Below, one piece after another: positions 9,264 to 18,538 of a DNA stretch of 64,000 nucleotides. How positions within the stretch are numbered: position 1 is the stretch's first letter; each line of letters opens with the position of its first letter. Under the pieces are notes generated by a model, which saw only the letters and a list, made by a program, of their open reading frames with translations, ran no database searches and was not told where the DNA came from. Position numbers and translations under genes: made by a program. This DNA is from Rhabdobacter roseus (GTDB taxonomy: Bacteria > Bacteroidota > Bacteroidia > Cytophagales > Spirosomataceae): the NCBI RefSeq assembly GCF_014202275.1, contig NZ_JACHGF010000003.1:186001-250000 (forward strand), in the 5' to 3' direction.

Positions 9264-11600
9264 TTACTTCGAAGCTTCAAACGTCCAGTTCCCGCCAGGT
9301 ACCTCAAAGGCCACGTGGTGTTGAGCCGCCGAAGCCGCCGCTGGGACGGAGGTTCTTTTGAGGTACTTTCCTTGGCGCCATACCACTTTTTTATTCAACC
9401 GAATCTCCGAAAACCCGTGATCCGGAATACCTACCAGGGCCGTCGTGCCGGTAGGTACTTCCACGTCCAGCGTGAATTTCCGGGCCTGGTTCACAAAGGT
9501 ACTTTTGATGGTTCCTTTCACCGACGCCACCGTCTGACTGGCTCGCGCGACGGGCCCCGGCTGGGGCATCACCTGAAAGGTACCGTAGCCCGGCTCCAGG
9601 GGCGCAATCCCGCACAGGTACTGTGACAAAATGGTAAGTCCGCCCCCGCTCCAGGCGTGGTTGACGGTGCCGCCGCCGTAGCCTTCGGCCCCGATGCCCC
9701 AGCCCTCAAAGAGCGTGGTGTAGTCGGGATGATTGACCATGTAGCCGAAGCGTTTCTGCATGCGTTGCAGGGCGTAGGTTTCCTGGCGCATCAGGAACAG
9801 CGCCTCCAGCACGTACTTTTCCATGTACGGACTGGCGTGTTCTTCCTGCTGAAGTACCTTGAAAAGGGCCGGGTACTTGTCTTCGTCGGCCAGGCCCGCC
9901 ACCACGGCCAGCGCCTGGCAGCGGTCGTCGGTTTCGCCTTTATAGTCGGGGTGGCGGTAGGCGGTGCCGTTCCAATACTGTTTGTTAAAGGCCTGCTTGA
10001 TTTCGGCCATGCGCTTTTGGTAGGCGTCCGCGTCGGCGGATTTGTCCAGCAGCAGCGCCATGTTTCGGGCTCCCTTGAGGGCCAATTGGTACAACGTATT
10101 GAAAAGTACCCTCCGGTCAATGTTCTCGCCCCAGTCGCCCCAGGTCCAGTCGCCCTGACGGAAGGCCACCGTGCCGTCGGCATTGGCCGGCCACAGGTGC
10201 AGGTACTTTTTTACGCCCTCGTACAGATCGGCCATCGGCTGGCGGTCGCCGGTATGAAGGTAGTAGTTCCAGAAGCCGTAGTAGCCCACGCTGCTGAGCA
10301 TCTGGCCGGGTAGTTCTTTGGACCAGTTGCCCGCCGGAATGGGCGAAAACAGCGAGCTATCGGCCCGTTGCCAGCCGATAAGCTCGTACATACCCTTTTT
10401 GTGCAGGGCGTGACTCTTAGGGCAAAGCGCGTAAAACGCCTCCCCGGATTCGTTGACTTCGTCGCCCCACCACTGGGCCCGCTCGCGGTCGGGGCAGTCC
10501 ATGTAGGTATCGCGCATGGTGACGTAGAGCGTCCGCCGGGATTTTTCCCAAAGCTTATTCAAAAACGGATCGCTGCTTGTAAAGCTACCGGCGAAGTCGG
10601 TGTCGTAGCCCGTCTCGCGGTACTTGACGCCGTGTACGGTGACGTTTTTGGGTACTACGTAAAGTACCTTGTGGCCGTTGAGCCAGCCGTAGCTCTCGTA
10701 CTGCTGCCGCCCGGCGCGGGTTACGTACTCGGCCCGCAGGTTCACGGTTCCACCGCCGAGGTAGTTGTCGGTCAGGAGGGTGACAAGTACCCCGCCGGGA
10801 GCTTCCACGTCCAGGTAGGGCGTGATATGAATATTGGCGGGCAGGTCGCACACCAGCGTGTCGGCCGTCGGGCCGGGCACCCGCCGGGTACTGACGTACT
10901 CCTTCAGGCCAGAGTCTTTCCAGAACGGCATGGGCCGCCGCACCAGCCGATTCCAGGGGGCCGTGGGCGGGCGTCCCAGTTCCTGCGCCGCCCCAAACCC
11001 CGGCGTGGGCGCGCCCGGTACCTGCCAGGTACCCAGATCCTGGCGGGCATCGAAGCGCAGGTGCGACTCGGCCAGGCGGAAGTTGGGCAGCGGCGACGGG
11101 GCTAGCTCATAGGCCGGATGGACCCGGGCTTTCCATCTGCGGTCGCTGAGGATGGGTAGTTCCGGCGTAAGGCATTCAAACAAAAAACCCGCACTGCCGC
11201 TGCTCTTGTGCGAGAAGCCCTCCTTGCCAAAGTACCAGGTCAGCACCGCCAGGGTGTTGTCCCCGGCTTGCAGGTAAGGGGCCAGATCTACCTCATCGTA
11301 ATAGGTGTCCTGGGGCGTGGGGCCGCGCTTGAGCCCGCCTTCAAAAACCACCAGCGTGCCGTTCACCCAGAGCCAGTACTTGGTGTCGGCGGCGATCCGG
11401 GCCGTAGCCTGCGCGGGCTTGGCGGTCAGCTTCACGTCTTTACGGAAGCACTGCCAGGTACTGGTGGCATTCTGGTTTTGGTTGGCCATGATCCACTGCG
11501 CCCGCCAGGGGCGATCGTTTGCGGAAGGCTGAGCGTGGGTAGCCGTCAGGGCCAAAAGGAGCAACAGGGTACTTGCAAAAAGGTACTTTATGAACTGCAT
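9264..11600 (-). CDS. Alpha-L-rhamnosidase-like glycosidase (GH78-type)
   Basis: This is a secreted 778-aa six-hairpin glycosidase with a signal peptide ending THAQ near residue 24. An N-terminal sugar-binding beta-sandwich region shows RIAADTKYWLWVNGTLVVFEG and DLAPYLQAGDNTLAVLTWYFG. The catalytic toroid contains YMDCPDRERAQWWGDEVNES, close to the conserved DCPxRERxxWxGD motif that carries acidic catalytic residues in GH78. A C-terminal beta-domain follows, with GIAPLEPGYGTFQVMPQPG. The family hydrolyses terminal alpha-L-rhamnose, a sugar found in ulvan, pectin side chains and bacterial polysaccharides. It sits between a sulfatase and GH116 in a run of co-directional genes with short spacers. 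Confidence 0.85.
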   Translation of the reverse strand: MQFIKYLFASTLLLLLALTATHAQPSANDRPWRAQWIMANQNQNATSTWQCFRKDVKLTAKPAQATARIAADTKYWLWVNGTLVVFEGGLKRGPTPQDTYYDEVDLAPYLQAGDNTLAVLTWYFGKEGFSHKSSGSAGFLFECLTPELPILSDRRWKARVHPAYELAPSPLPNFRLAESHLRFDARQDLGTWQVPGAPTPGFGAAQELGRPPTAPWNRLVRRPMPFWKDSGLKEYVSTRRVPGPTADTLVCDLPANIHITPYLDVEAPGGVLVTLLTDNYLGGGTVNLRAEYVTRAGRQQYESYGWLNGHKVLYVVPKNVTVHGVKYRETGYDTDFAGSFTSSDPFLNKLWEKSRRTLYVTMRDTYMDCPDRERAQWWGDEVNESGEAFYALCPKSHALHKKGMYELIGWQRADSSLFSPIPAGNWSKELPGQMLSSVGYYGFWNYYLHTGDRQPMADLYEGVKKYLHLWPANADGTVAFRQGDWTWGDWGENIDRRVLFNTLYQLALKGARNMALLLDKSADADAYQKRMAEIKQAFNKQYWNGTAYRHPDYKGETDDRCQALAVVAGLADEDKYPALFKVLQQEEHASPYMEKYVLEALFLMRQETYALQRMQKRFGYMVNHPDYTTLFEGWGIGAEGYGGGTVNHAWSGGGLTILSQYLCGIAPLEPGYGTFQVMPQPGPVARASQTVASVKGTIKSTFVNQARKFTLDVEVPTGTTALVGIPDHGFSEIRLNKKVVWRQGKYLKRTSVPAAASAAQHHVAFEVPGGNWTFEASK

Positions 11601-11654
11601 TCCGTGTTTTTTTTGGTAAGAAAAGAAATTCCATTCCTGCTGGACACCGGCTCA

Positions 11655-13136
11655 TCAGTAAGGCCGATCTTTGGGATGCCAGGGGTACCCCCAGCGCTGC
11701 AAATACACTTCGCCCGGCTGAAAATCGTCGTTGGTGGCGCGCAGCATTTTTTGTAACTCTTTATCCAAAGCCCGCTGGGTTTTCAGGGTACTGGGCTGAT
11801 CACAAAGGTTACGCTGCTGGTAGGGATCTTTTTCATTATCGTAGAGCAACCAGGGGCCCTGCCGATCGCGCACGTAGGTGTAGCGGGTGGTGCGCAGGCC
11901 CCGGTACTCTTTGCCACCCGCCGCATAGTTCCACTGGTGGAAAGGCACCGGGCACAGCAGCAGGGCTCCTTCCAGGGGTTTGAATTTCTTTTTCCCGGAT
12001 ACATACGGCACAAAGTCTTTTCCTTCGACGGAGGCAGGTACCTCTACCTTCGCCAACGACAGCAGCGTGGGCATGATGTCGGGTACGCCGAAAGGTGCCT
12101 CAAGCGTACGTGCTTCCCGGCCCAGCGCCCGGGGGTACTTGAGCAAAAACGGAATCCTGATGGACTCGTCCCAGGGTTTTTGTTTGTTGATTTCGCCCTG
12201 CGAATAGATCATGTCGCCGTGGTCGGAGGTGAAGACGAAGATGGTGTTGTCTTCCACGCCCGTCTTGCGCAGGGCCGCCTGTAGCTCACCCACGCAGCGG
12301 TCGAGGGCAGTCATGTGGGCGTAGTACCCTTTCAGGGCCCGCTGGGCTTCTACCCGCAGCGAGTCGGGTACGTTGGGGCGCAGCGCAATCTCCACGTCGG
12401 CGTAGAGCTGGCGGTACTCTTTGGGAGCGGTTTGGTAGGGATCGTGCGGCGGGCCGTAGGACACCACCAGCAAAAACGGGTTGGCGGCGTTCTGCTCAAT
12501 GTACTCCACGGCCGTTTTGGTTTGGTCGAAGGCGTCGTAGCCCTTCCACAAAAACCGCACGTTAGCCTCGTTGAAGTAGGGCGAGCGGTTGTAGTCGTGG
12601 GTACATTCGAAGACCTTCCAGAAATCAAACCCCTGCCGCCGCTCCGCCGGAATGGGACTGTTGCGGCTTTCGTGGAAAGTACTGTCCAGGCTGCCGTTGA
12701 GGTGCCACTTGCCGATGTAGCCCGTTTGGTAGCCCGCTGCCTTGCACACGTCGCCCAGCGTGATGGCCTCGGTAGGCAGGGGGCGGTCGTTGTAAAAGAC
12801 GCCGTGCCGCAGCGGGTACTGCCCCGTGAGCAGCGACGCCCGCGCGGGCGCACAAACCGACAAATTGGAAACCGCCAGGCGGAAATTGACCGACTCCGCC
12901 GCCAGCGAGTCCAGCTGCGGGGTACGTACCTGCCGGTTGCCCGCGTAGCCTACGTCCTGCGCCCGCCACTGGTCCGTCAGCACGATCACGATGTTGGGCC
13001 GCCGGGGCTCGGCGGAGCGGGGTTCTTTCATTTGCCACGCCCCGAGCATCAGCACGGGAACCAGCAGAAGGTAGCTTCCAATGGCCTTGGGCAGGCTATT
13101 TCTGCGGAGCAACTCTTTTGAAAATTGTACTTTCAT
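11655..13136 (-). CDS. S1-family sulfatase
   Basis: This 493-aa type I sulfatase would remove ester sulfate from a polysaccharide in the periplasm or at the surface. The signature CAPAR at Cys95 (context NLSVCAPARASLLTGQYPLR) provides the cysteine that is converted to formylglycine. The metal-binding aspartate lies in RPNIVIVLTDQWRAQDVGY. Further family motifs include GYIGKWHLNG and VFTSDHGDMI. An N-terminal hydrophobic segment (about 18-34) is a signal or anchor. It starts 29 bp after the sialidase-like gene and is followed 54 bp later by the GH78-like gene. It is one of four sulfatases in the window, and no maturation enzyme is present here. Confidence 0.93.
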   Translation of the reverse strand: MKVQFSKELLRRNSLPKAIGSYLLLVPVLMLGAWQMKEPRSAEPRRPNIVIVLTDQWRAQDVGYAGNRQVRTPQLDSLAAESVNFRLAVSNLSVCAPARASLLTGQYPLRHGVFYNDRPLPTEAITLGDVCKAAGYQTGYIGKWHLNGSLDSTFHESRNSPIPAERRQGFDFWKVFECTHDYNRSPYFNEANVRFLWKGYDAFDQTKTAVEYIEQNAANPFLLVVSYGPPHDPYQTAPKEYRQLYADVEIALRPNVPDSLRVEAQRALKGYYAHMTALDRCVGELQAALRKTGVEDNTIFVFTSDHGDMIYSQGEINKQKPWDESIRIPFLLKYPRALGREARTLEAPFGVPDIMPTLLSLAKVEVPASVEGKDFVPYVSGKKKFKPLEGALLLCPVPFHQWNYAAGGKEYRGLRTTRYTYVRDRQGPWLLYDNEKDPYQQRNLCDQPSTLKTQRALDKELQKMLRATNDDFQPGEVYLQRWGYPWHPKDRPY

Positions 13137-13165
13137 TCCATGAAAAATTAGTAAGAATCTTGGGC

Positions 13166-14962
13166 TTAAATTGCAGCTATCGGCAGACGGTAAGCGCGTA
13201 CCAAGGGCTTTTTTAATCCTTCTTCGCCGCAGGTGTAATCCGAGATGACCAAAGTACCCTCGTCGGCCTGAGCCCAGCCACTGTAGCCGCTATCGCTGGC
13301 TATGTAGCTGGCGTTTTTTTCCAGCATGATGAAGTTATCCCGGCGAAATTGATCGGGGTACTTACCCGAGCGAGCTTCCCAGCTCCACCGAACCGCATGG
13401 TCCCTCCGGTTACGAACGTGCACTCGAGCGGTTTTCCAAATGCTGTGGGAGCGGTTTCTAAAGTACCCATTCTCCGGAAATCGTTGGGCTAAATCCGGGT
13501 TAGGCGTGGCGCCCCGCCGGTTTCCAAAACGGACATAACGCGTAAATAGCCCTTCCAAAGGCTCATCCAGTTTTAACTGCCCATTGACAAAAACCCGGAT
13601 GCGTTGGTTTTCATTGATGATCCGGTAGGTATGAAACTCGGTCGTATCCCAATCAAAACCTAGTTCAGGCCGATCGGCTAAGGAAACACGCCTGGGCTCA
13701 AATCGAATCCAGGCTCCCACGCTCAGATTACAGCCGTGCGTATCGGCCTCTTTTACAGCCAGGGTCACCTCCATTTCACAGGCCGAGTCGTCATCCTCCA
13801 TGGGGTAGAGTTGGTACTCCACGCCCTGATCGGTCCCCTCGCCCGTTCGGATGTGCAACCCATCGGTTTTCAAGAGGCAGTTTTCTTCGCGCCAAATGAA
13901 GTTATTGGGTTCATAGGCAAAGGTACTCGTGGGGTCAAAAGTCCAGGCCAAGGTACCTGGCGTGGCGTGCGAGGAATTTCGAAAGGTAGCGAAAACAGCG
14001 TCCGTCGTGTGGGCTTTGTGCCTCAAAGTACCCAGGCACGGACGCTGCGCATAACAGGGCGCAAGCAGGGGTTTGCCCCAGGTTTTGCCGAAGTCTTCAC
14101 TGAAAACCATCCGGCTGGGTTGTCCAAAAGCCGAGCCCCCATCCCCCACGCGCGATAGCGCCAGCAGCTTGCCCGGAGCAAACTCTACCACGCCCACCTC
14201 GCAATCACCGATAAAAGGGTCATCAAAGAGGCGGACGGTTCGTTTCCAGGAACGGCCTCCGTCGTCAGAAAAGACGAGGGTACTCCGGTAGTAAGTAGTT
14301 CCCCAAGGCAGCGCCGGATTCTTCTTGAGCGTGGTCTCGGCAGAATCCGTACGGGTATAGAGTAGTGTGCCGTTGGAAAGTGCGGTAATGTAAGACGGCT
14401 CCCCTCCTACCTGATCAATACACCGAAGCGGCTGCCAGCTCTTTCCGTGATCCGTGCTTTCGAGGAGCCAGTTGCTCATGCCACGGTCGGGCTTTTGCCA
14501 GTTGCTAAGCATAGGCCAGTCGAAAGGGGTCTTTTTCTTTCCCTGATCGACAATGATGACCAGTCGGCCATCAGGTAGTTTACTCAACTGGGGCGATACC
14601 CAATTGGCCGCATCCTGCTCAAAAGAAGACGTTGCCAAAATACGGTGATCTTCCCAGGTACGCCCCCCATCCCTCGATCGCGCCGCGCATACATTGCTCC
14701 AGGACGCCAGGTGGTGGTCGGAGCTACGGTATACGCACAGCAGTCCTTCGGGCGTAGAAACTACCCCCGTTGAATGGTAATACACGGAAGGCTGATCTGC
14801 TACGGTGAATCGCTGTCCGGAGGCCAGTATCCTCATGCCGTTGAGTCCCGTACGAGGCAACGACGGCGCTTTTCCGGAGGCGGGCCGGACGGCTCCCCCA
14901 AGTATGCCCGCCCCCGCTACCGCCGTACTTACTTTGATAAAATCTCTCCGGGAAAATACCAT
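13166..14962 (-). CDS. Sialidase-fold (BNR/Asp-box) protein, Tat signal, C-terminal sandwich domain
   Basis: This 598-aa protein has a twin-arginine-type leader (FSRRDFIKVSTAVAGAGILGG). A six-bladed propeller follows, marked by at least four Asp-box repeats: SRDGGRTW, STDHGKSW, SDDGGRSW and SEDFGKTW. The C-terminal part (about 370-560, from EMEVTLAVKEADTHGCNLS) looks like a concanavalin-like sandwich of the kind found in exo-alpha-sialidases and related proteins. The propeller fold is shared by sialidases and other glycan hydrolases or lyases, so sialic acid should not be assumed as substrate. It is flanked by an esterase and a sulfatase in the same operon-like run. Confidence 0.82.
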   Translation of the reverse strand: MVFSRRDFIKVSTAVAGAGILGGAVRPASGKAPSLPRTGLNGMRILASGQRFTVADQPSVYYHSTGVVSTPEGLLCVYRSSDHHLASWSNVCAARSRDGGRTWEDHRILATSSFEQDAANWVSPQLSKLPDGRLVIIVDQGKKKTPFDWPMLSNWQKPDRGMSNWLLESTDHGKSWQPLRCIDQVGGEPSYITALSNGTLLYTRTDSAETTLKKNPALPWGTTYYRSTLVFSDDGGRSWKRTVRLFDDPFIGDCEVGVVEFAPGKLLALSRVGDGGSAFGQPSRMVFSEDFGKTWGKPLLAPCYAQRPCLGTLRHKAHTTDAVFATFRNSSHATPGTLAWTFDPTSTFAYEPNNFIWREENCLLKTDGLHIRTGEGTDQGVEYQLYPMEDDDSACEMEVTLAVKEADTHGCNLSVGAWIRFEPRRVSLADRPELGFDWDTTEFHTYRIINENQRIRVFVNGQLKLDEPLEGLFTRYVRFGNRRGATPNPDLAQRFPENGYFRNRSHSIWKTARVHVRNRRDHAVRWSWEARSGKYPDQFRRDNFIMLEKNASYIASDSGYSGWAQADEGTLVISDYTCGEEGLKKPLVRAYRLPIAAI

Positions 14963-14994
14963 GGTTTATAAAAAGAAGCTAATCGAATCTCTTG

Positions 14995-16404
14995 TTACTC
15001 CTCCCAGCTATCGGTACGGAAGGAGGAAGCGGGCAGGCCTTCTACGTTGTACAAATCCCCCACGACCCAGTCTTTGAAGGCGTACCGAACCGCCACCGGC
15101 TGGGGTACTTTATCGCTCTTGACCATGATCCCGTCGGCGTTGACGGTGGCTTCGGCGGGATAAAACACGCGGTCGGCCCCCGCTATTTCAAAGGCAGAGA
15201 AGGGCTTTCCGAAGGATGTAAGGCCGTTTTCGGCGTAGTCGAACAGCAGCTGAATGCGGTCGCCCTGTACGCGCATGTCACGGTAGGCGGGCCCCGAAAA
15301 CGCCAGCCCTTTCCAGCCGTAGGTTTGCGTCAGGGCCCAGTAGGCCAGGCGCTGGCTCAGCACCGATTTGTCGGCCGGATGGATCAGCCTTTCTTCGCCC
15401 ACGTCCAGGCTCACGGCCATGCCCGTCTGCGGAATGGTGCGCATGGCTTTCAGCTGCGCTTCGCGTAGGTAGGCCGACAGGTGTCGCCCGTTGGGGTAGG
15501 TATAGGGAGCCAGCTGCACGAAATAAAAGGGTAGTTCGCCCCGCCCCCAGCGGGCGCGCCAGTCTTTGATCATGGCCGCCATCTTGTCGGTATACTGGGC
15601 GTACCCGGCGCAGTTGGCCTCGCCCTGGTACCAAATAAAGCCCCGGATGCCGTAGTGGAGCAGCGGCTGAATCATGCCGTTGTAGAGTACGCCCGGGTTG
15701 CTGGGTTTGATGGCCGAGGTGTCGCTGGCCGGAATGATTTTCACCTCCGGAAAAGTACCTAAACTCCCTACGCTCATCCAGGCTTCGATGGGCGTGCCGC
15801 CCCAGGAGGTATGAATCATCCCGACGGGTACCTGCAAACTTTGCTGCAGTAGCCGCGCGTACTGGTAGCCCAGGGCGCTGAAATTCTGCGCGCTGGCGGC
15901 GGTAGATACCTCCCACTGCCCCCGGCAGGTATCCTGCGGCGTACGAATGGCGTTTCGGGCTACCGTAAAGAGCCGCAGCTGCGGATTGTTGGCTTCCAGC
16001 AGCTGGGTGTTGGAGTTTTTGATGGGTTGGTTTTTAAAACCCTTCATGGGCATGCTCATGTTCGACTGCCCAGAGCACACCCACACTTCACCGATGAGGA
16101 TGTCGGTCAGGGTGCGTTTCTCGCCGTCGCTGAGGCTTATTTCGTAGGGACCGCCCGCGGCGGGCGTTTTGACGAGTACTTTCCAGGTACCTTCGGGCGT
16201 CGATTTGACGCTGTACTTTTGGTTGTTCCAGGAGGTAATGACGGTGACGGGGGTACTTGCTTTGGCCTTGCCCCACAGCGCCACTTCCGACTGCTGCTGC
16301 AATACCATGTGGTCGCCGACGAGGGCGGGCAGGGTGATTTTTCCGAACGACGAATACGCGTAGAAAAGGAAAAGCAGGGCCGGGAAAAGTTGTTTTTTGG
16401 ACAT
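14995..16404 (-). CDS. Sialate O-acetylesterase-like SGNH hydrolase
   Basis: This is a secreted 469-aa esterase that would remove acetyl or similar ester groups from sugars so other enzymes can act. The signal peptide covers about residues 1-21. The family block GEVWVCSGQSNMSMPMKG holds the nucleophile in GQSNM (Ser114). A later block, GFIWYQGEANC, is typical of sialate O-acetylesterases, and the DxxH region is seen as ERLIHPADKSVLSQRLAYW. The N-terminal strand GDHMVLQQQSEVALWG is also conserved. It lies 123 bp downstream of a heparinase-like gene and 32 bp upstream of the sialidase-like gene. The acyl group and sugar are unknown. Confidence 0.9.
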   Translation of the reverse strand: MSKKQLFPALLFLFYAYSSFGKITLPALVGDHMVLQQQSEVALWGKAKASTPVTVITSWNNQKYSVKSTPEGTWKVLVKTPAAGGPYEISLSDGEKRTLTDILIGEVWVCSGQSNMSMPMKGFKNQPIKNSNTQLLEANNPQLRLFTVARNAIRTPQDTCRGQWEVSTAASAQNFSALGYQYARLLQQSLQVPVGMIHTSWGGTPIEAWMSVGSLGTFPEVKIIPASDTSAIKPSNPGVLYNGMIQPLLHYGIRGFIWYQGEANCAGYAQYTDKMAAMIKDWRARWGRGELPFYFVQLAPYTYPNGRHLSAYLREAQLKAMRTIPQTGMAVSLDVGEERLIHPADKSVLSQRLAYWALTQTYGWKGLAFSGPAYRDMRVQGDRIQLLFDYAENGLTSFGKPFSAFEIAGADRVFYPAEATVNADGIMVKSDKVPQPVAVRYAFKDWVVGDLYNVEGLPASSFRTDSWEE

Positions 16405-16527
16405 ACTATTTTCAGTTAAAAGGTTAGGTAGCGATAAGAGAACCGACTGGAGTTGTTTTACTTAACGGTATAGACTCCCTCTTCAAAAATCACCCTTACC
16501 TACTTTGTCTCTATCTCCCGAGGTTGC

Positions 16528-18507
16528 TCACTCCGCTATGCTAAACACAAAGCTGTGCTTTCCTTTCAGGGCTTTCCCTTTGGCGCGCATCGTGGTGCGA
16601 TACACTTTCTCGCCCCAGCTGCGGGCCAGCAGGCCGTCTTCCACCGCTTTTTCTTCCTGAACCAGCTCAAAGGCCGCCGGGTCGTATTTGAACAGAATGG
16701 TCCGCTGGGTACCCTCAGCCACCAGCCGAAGTACCCCTGCTTTGACCGCCTGCGCGGGCTGGGCGGTCATGAAATGGATTTGGAACGGCTCCTTCCAGGC
16801 TTTGAGCTCGTACGCTTCGTTCAGCGCCAAGGTACCTTCGGTGGGTTTGAAGACCAGCTCCCGCTGCCAGCGCGCTACCTCCGCTTCGGGCGGGTAGGCT
16901 CCGGCCAGGTCCAGGGAAAGTACCTGCTGATTCTTTTTCGTGCTAAATGAAGTACCCCTGGCGGCAAAGTTGCGCCCGTTTTTCTGCGGTACGCCGTTGA
17001 TGGTGGGGCAGTTGTGCCAGGCCGACTGGAAGTTCCAGATTTTCCAACGGTCGTTGTTGAAGGTTTCCTTGCGGTAGGTACTTGGGCCCAGGTCGATCAG
17101 GAACGGCTGGCCGTCCAGGTACAGCACGAAGTTGCCCACGTCGTTGTGGTTGTGGCTCTCGCCGTTGTGCCCGCCTTTGGCCCCCACAAAAAGACTTTTG
17201 GCGTCGCCCGCCCGCTGGCGCAGCGAAAGTACCTGCAGGTCGGGTAGCCAGTTTTGCGGTAGCAGCGGGGCGTGGGGCCGGATCTGCCGCAGCGCCGCCT
17301 CGGCTTCTACGTTATCCACGAAGGAATTCATGGTTTCGCGGCTGGCAAAGCCCGCCCGCCAGAGGTTGGACAGCGGGTAGCAGTAGGCCGCAAACTGGAG
17401 CAGCTGCTCGTCGTTGAAAAGCTGGCCGTAGTGGTAGATCTTGGCCGGATCGGGGGCAATAAAGGGCGTGGCGTCAGCAAAGTTGACAAACCGGCGGCCG
17501 TCGATCTGCATTTTGTGGATGTAGGTACCGATGTGATGCAGGAGCTCGTTTTTAGAGAAATCAAGCCTTCGGTTCGACACCTCCGTCAGGATGGTGAGGT
17601 AATCGCCCAGGCCGCCGCCCGCCATCGACCAGTAGCCCGGCCCTTCGTCGCAGCCGCCGTCTTCGGGGTAGTGGTTGATGAACAAATCAATGGTTCGCAT
17701 ACTTTTGTCCAGTACCTTCCGTTGCCGCTCGGCGTCGTTTTCCACGATCAGCGTCGTGATCAACGTATTTTTGTTGCAGAATACGTTCCAGTTGTTGGGC
17801 CGCTGCCGTTTCACAAAGCCCATCCACCAGAAGTCGTCGCGCTCGATGTAGGGCGTAATGACGCGGCTTTGCAGCTCGTCGTCGAGGCGGCTCAGCAGCA
17901 GGGGCGACACGCCGGAGAGCTCCTCGGGCAGCAGCAGGCGCGTCCAGGCCAGCAGGGCGGCGGTCTCGCTCACAAAGAGGTCAATCACGGGCTCGTTGTG
18001 AGCGAGACCGCCGCCCTGCTGGAGCAGGTTCAGGGTAGCGGGCACCGCCCAGGAGGTTTCTTCCAGCATGAGCCAGAGGCCGTCGGCGATCTCGGGCAAG
18101 TACCTCCCTTTACGCTCCACCAACTCCCCGATCACCAGCAGCGTGAGCTTATTACGCCGGCCAAAGTACCGGCTTTCGTACTGGTTGCGGTCGCCGGTTT
18201 GGGTGTAGAGCAGGTACTTGGAAAGCGTCAGCACCGGCCATTCGCGTTGCAGGGCTTCGTCGGCCCGGCCCAGCAGGATCTGCTTGACGCTGTCGGGTAG
18301 TTGGGCAATGTTTTTTATAAGGGACGTGCGCTTTTGTTCGCGCCAGGTACCTACGTCAAAGATATCGCCCGAGGTACTTTTCTGCTGGTACTCGCCGTAC
18401 ACGATGTTTCGCTCCGGCACCGACTGCGCCCCCACGGGCGGCCCCGCGAGCCGGATCAGGAGTAACACAGCAAGGGTGAGAAGGTACTTTGTTTTTTCAG
18501 GTACCAT
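16528..18507 (-). CDS. Heparinase II/III-like polysaccharide lyase (copy 1)
   Basis: This 659-aa secreted protein has an alpha/alpha-toroid N-terminal part and a heparinase II/III beta-sandwich domain, the fold of many uronate-cleaving lyases (heparan, alginate, chondroitin and some ulvan lyases). The signal peptide ends near PPVGAQ (28). Conserved stretches are RDDFWWMGF, NHYPEDGGCDEGPGYW (279-294) and GGHNGESHNHNDVGNF (445-460), the last with clustered His/Asn likely at the active site or metal site. It is a close paralogue of the gene at 24584. Codons for residues about 161-187 carry a perfect 27-bp inverted repeat, and a 59-bp stretch is identical to the paralogue. Confidence 0.88.
   Translation of the reverse strand: MVPEKTKYLLTLAVLLLIRLAGPPVGAQSVPERNIVYGEYQQKSTSGDIFDVGTWREQKRTSLIKNIAQLPDSVKQILLGRADEALQREWPVLTLSKYLLYTQTGDRNQYESRYFGRRNKLTLLVIGELVERKGRYLPEIADGLWLMLEETSWAVPATLNLLQQGGGLAHNEPVIDLFVSETAALLAWTRLLLPEELSGVSPLLLSRLDDELQSRVITPYIERDDFWWMGFVKRQRPNNWNVFCNKNTLITTLIVENDAERQRKVLDKSMRTIDLFINHYPEDGGCDEGPGYWSMAGGGLGDYLTILTEVSNRRLDFSKNELLHHIGTYIHKMQIDGRRFVNFADATPFIAPDPAKIYHYGQLFNDEQLLQFAAYCYPLSNLWRAGFASRETMNSFVDNVEAEAALRQIRPHAPLLPQNWLPDLQVLSLRQRAGDAKSLFVGAKGGHNGESHNHNDVGNFVLYLDGQPFLIDLGPSTYRKETFNNDRWKIWNFQSAWHNCPTINGVPQKNGRNFAARGTSFSTKKNQQVLSLDLAGAYPPEAEVARWQRELVFKPTEGTLALNEAYELKAWKEPFQIHFMTAQPAQAVKAGVLRLVAEGTQRTILFKYDPAAFELVQEEKAVEDGLLARSWGEKVYRTTMRAKGKALKGKHSFVFSIAE
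17123..17181. repeat. 59-bp stretch identical to paralogous lyase gene (copy 1)
   Basis: The 59 bases are identical to 25182-25240 in the second heparinase-like gene, including every synonymous position, while the flanking sequence differs. The stretch encodes the motif KGGHNGESHNHNDVGNFV. Identity confined to this patch fits strong selection on the motif plus recent gene conversion. Confidence 0.85.
17949..18022. repeat. Perfect 27-bp inverted repeat inside lyase gene
   Basis: Arms at 17949-17975 and 17996-18022 are exact reverse complements over 27 bp, separated by 20 bp. They lie wholly inside the coding frame of copy 1 and encode LLQQGGGLAH and FVSETAALLA on the sense strand. The paralogue at 24584 has no such symmetry at the same place (QKEGYGLPDP and TTAETAATVA). 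This is best explained by a template-switch event that made a quasi-palindrome perfect, or by a functional mRNA hairpin. Confidence 0.95.
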
Positions 18508-18538
18508 TAAAAATCCTTTCCTTAGTTTAGGCTAAAAA

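Noticed and set aside
13166-14962. Calling the Asp-box protein a true sialidase and the locus sialic-acid specific
   Set aside because: The propeller fold is shared by many enzymes, and no sialic-acid catabolic gene (aldolase, epimerase) lies nearby. The esterase family is also broad.
17272-18300. A 342-codon plus-strand frame across the 27-bp inverted repeat
   Set aside because: It is antisense to the lyase gene. The repeat makes the two strands locally similar in protein sequence, which gives a false hint of homology.
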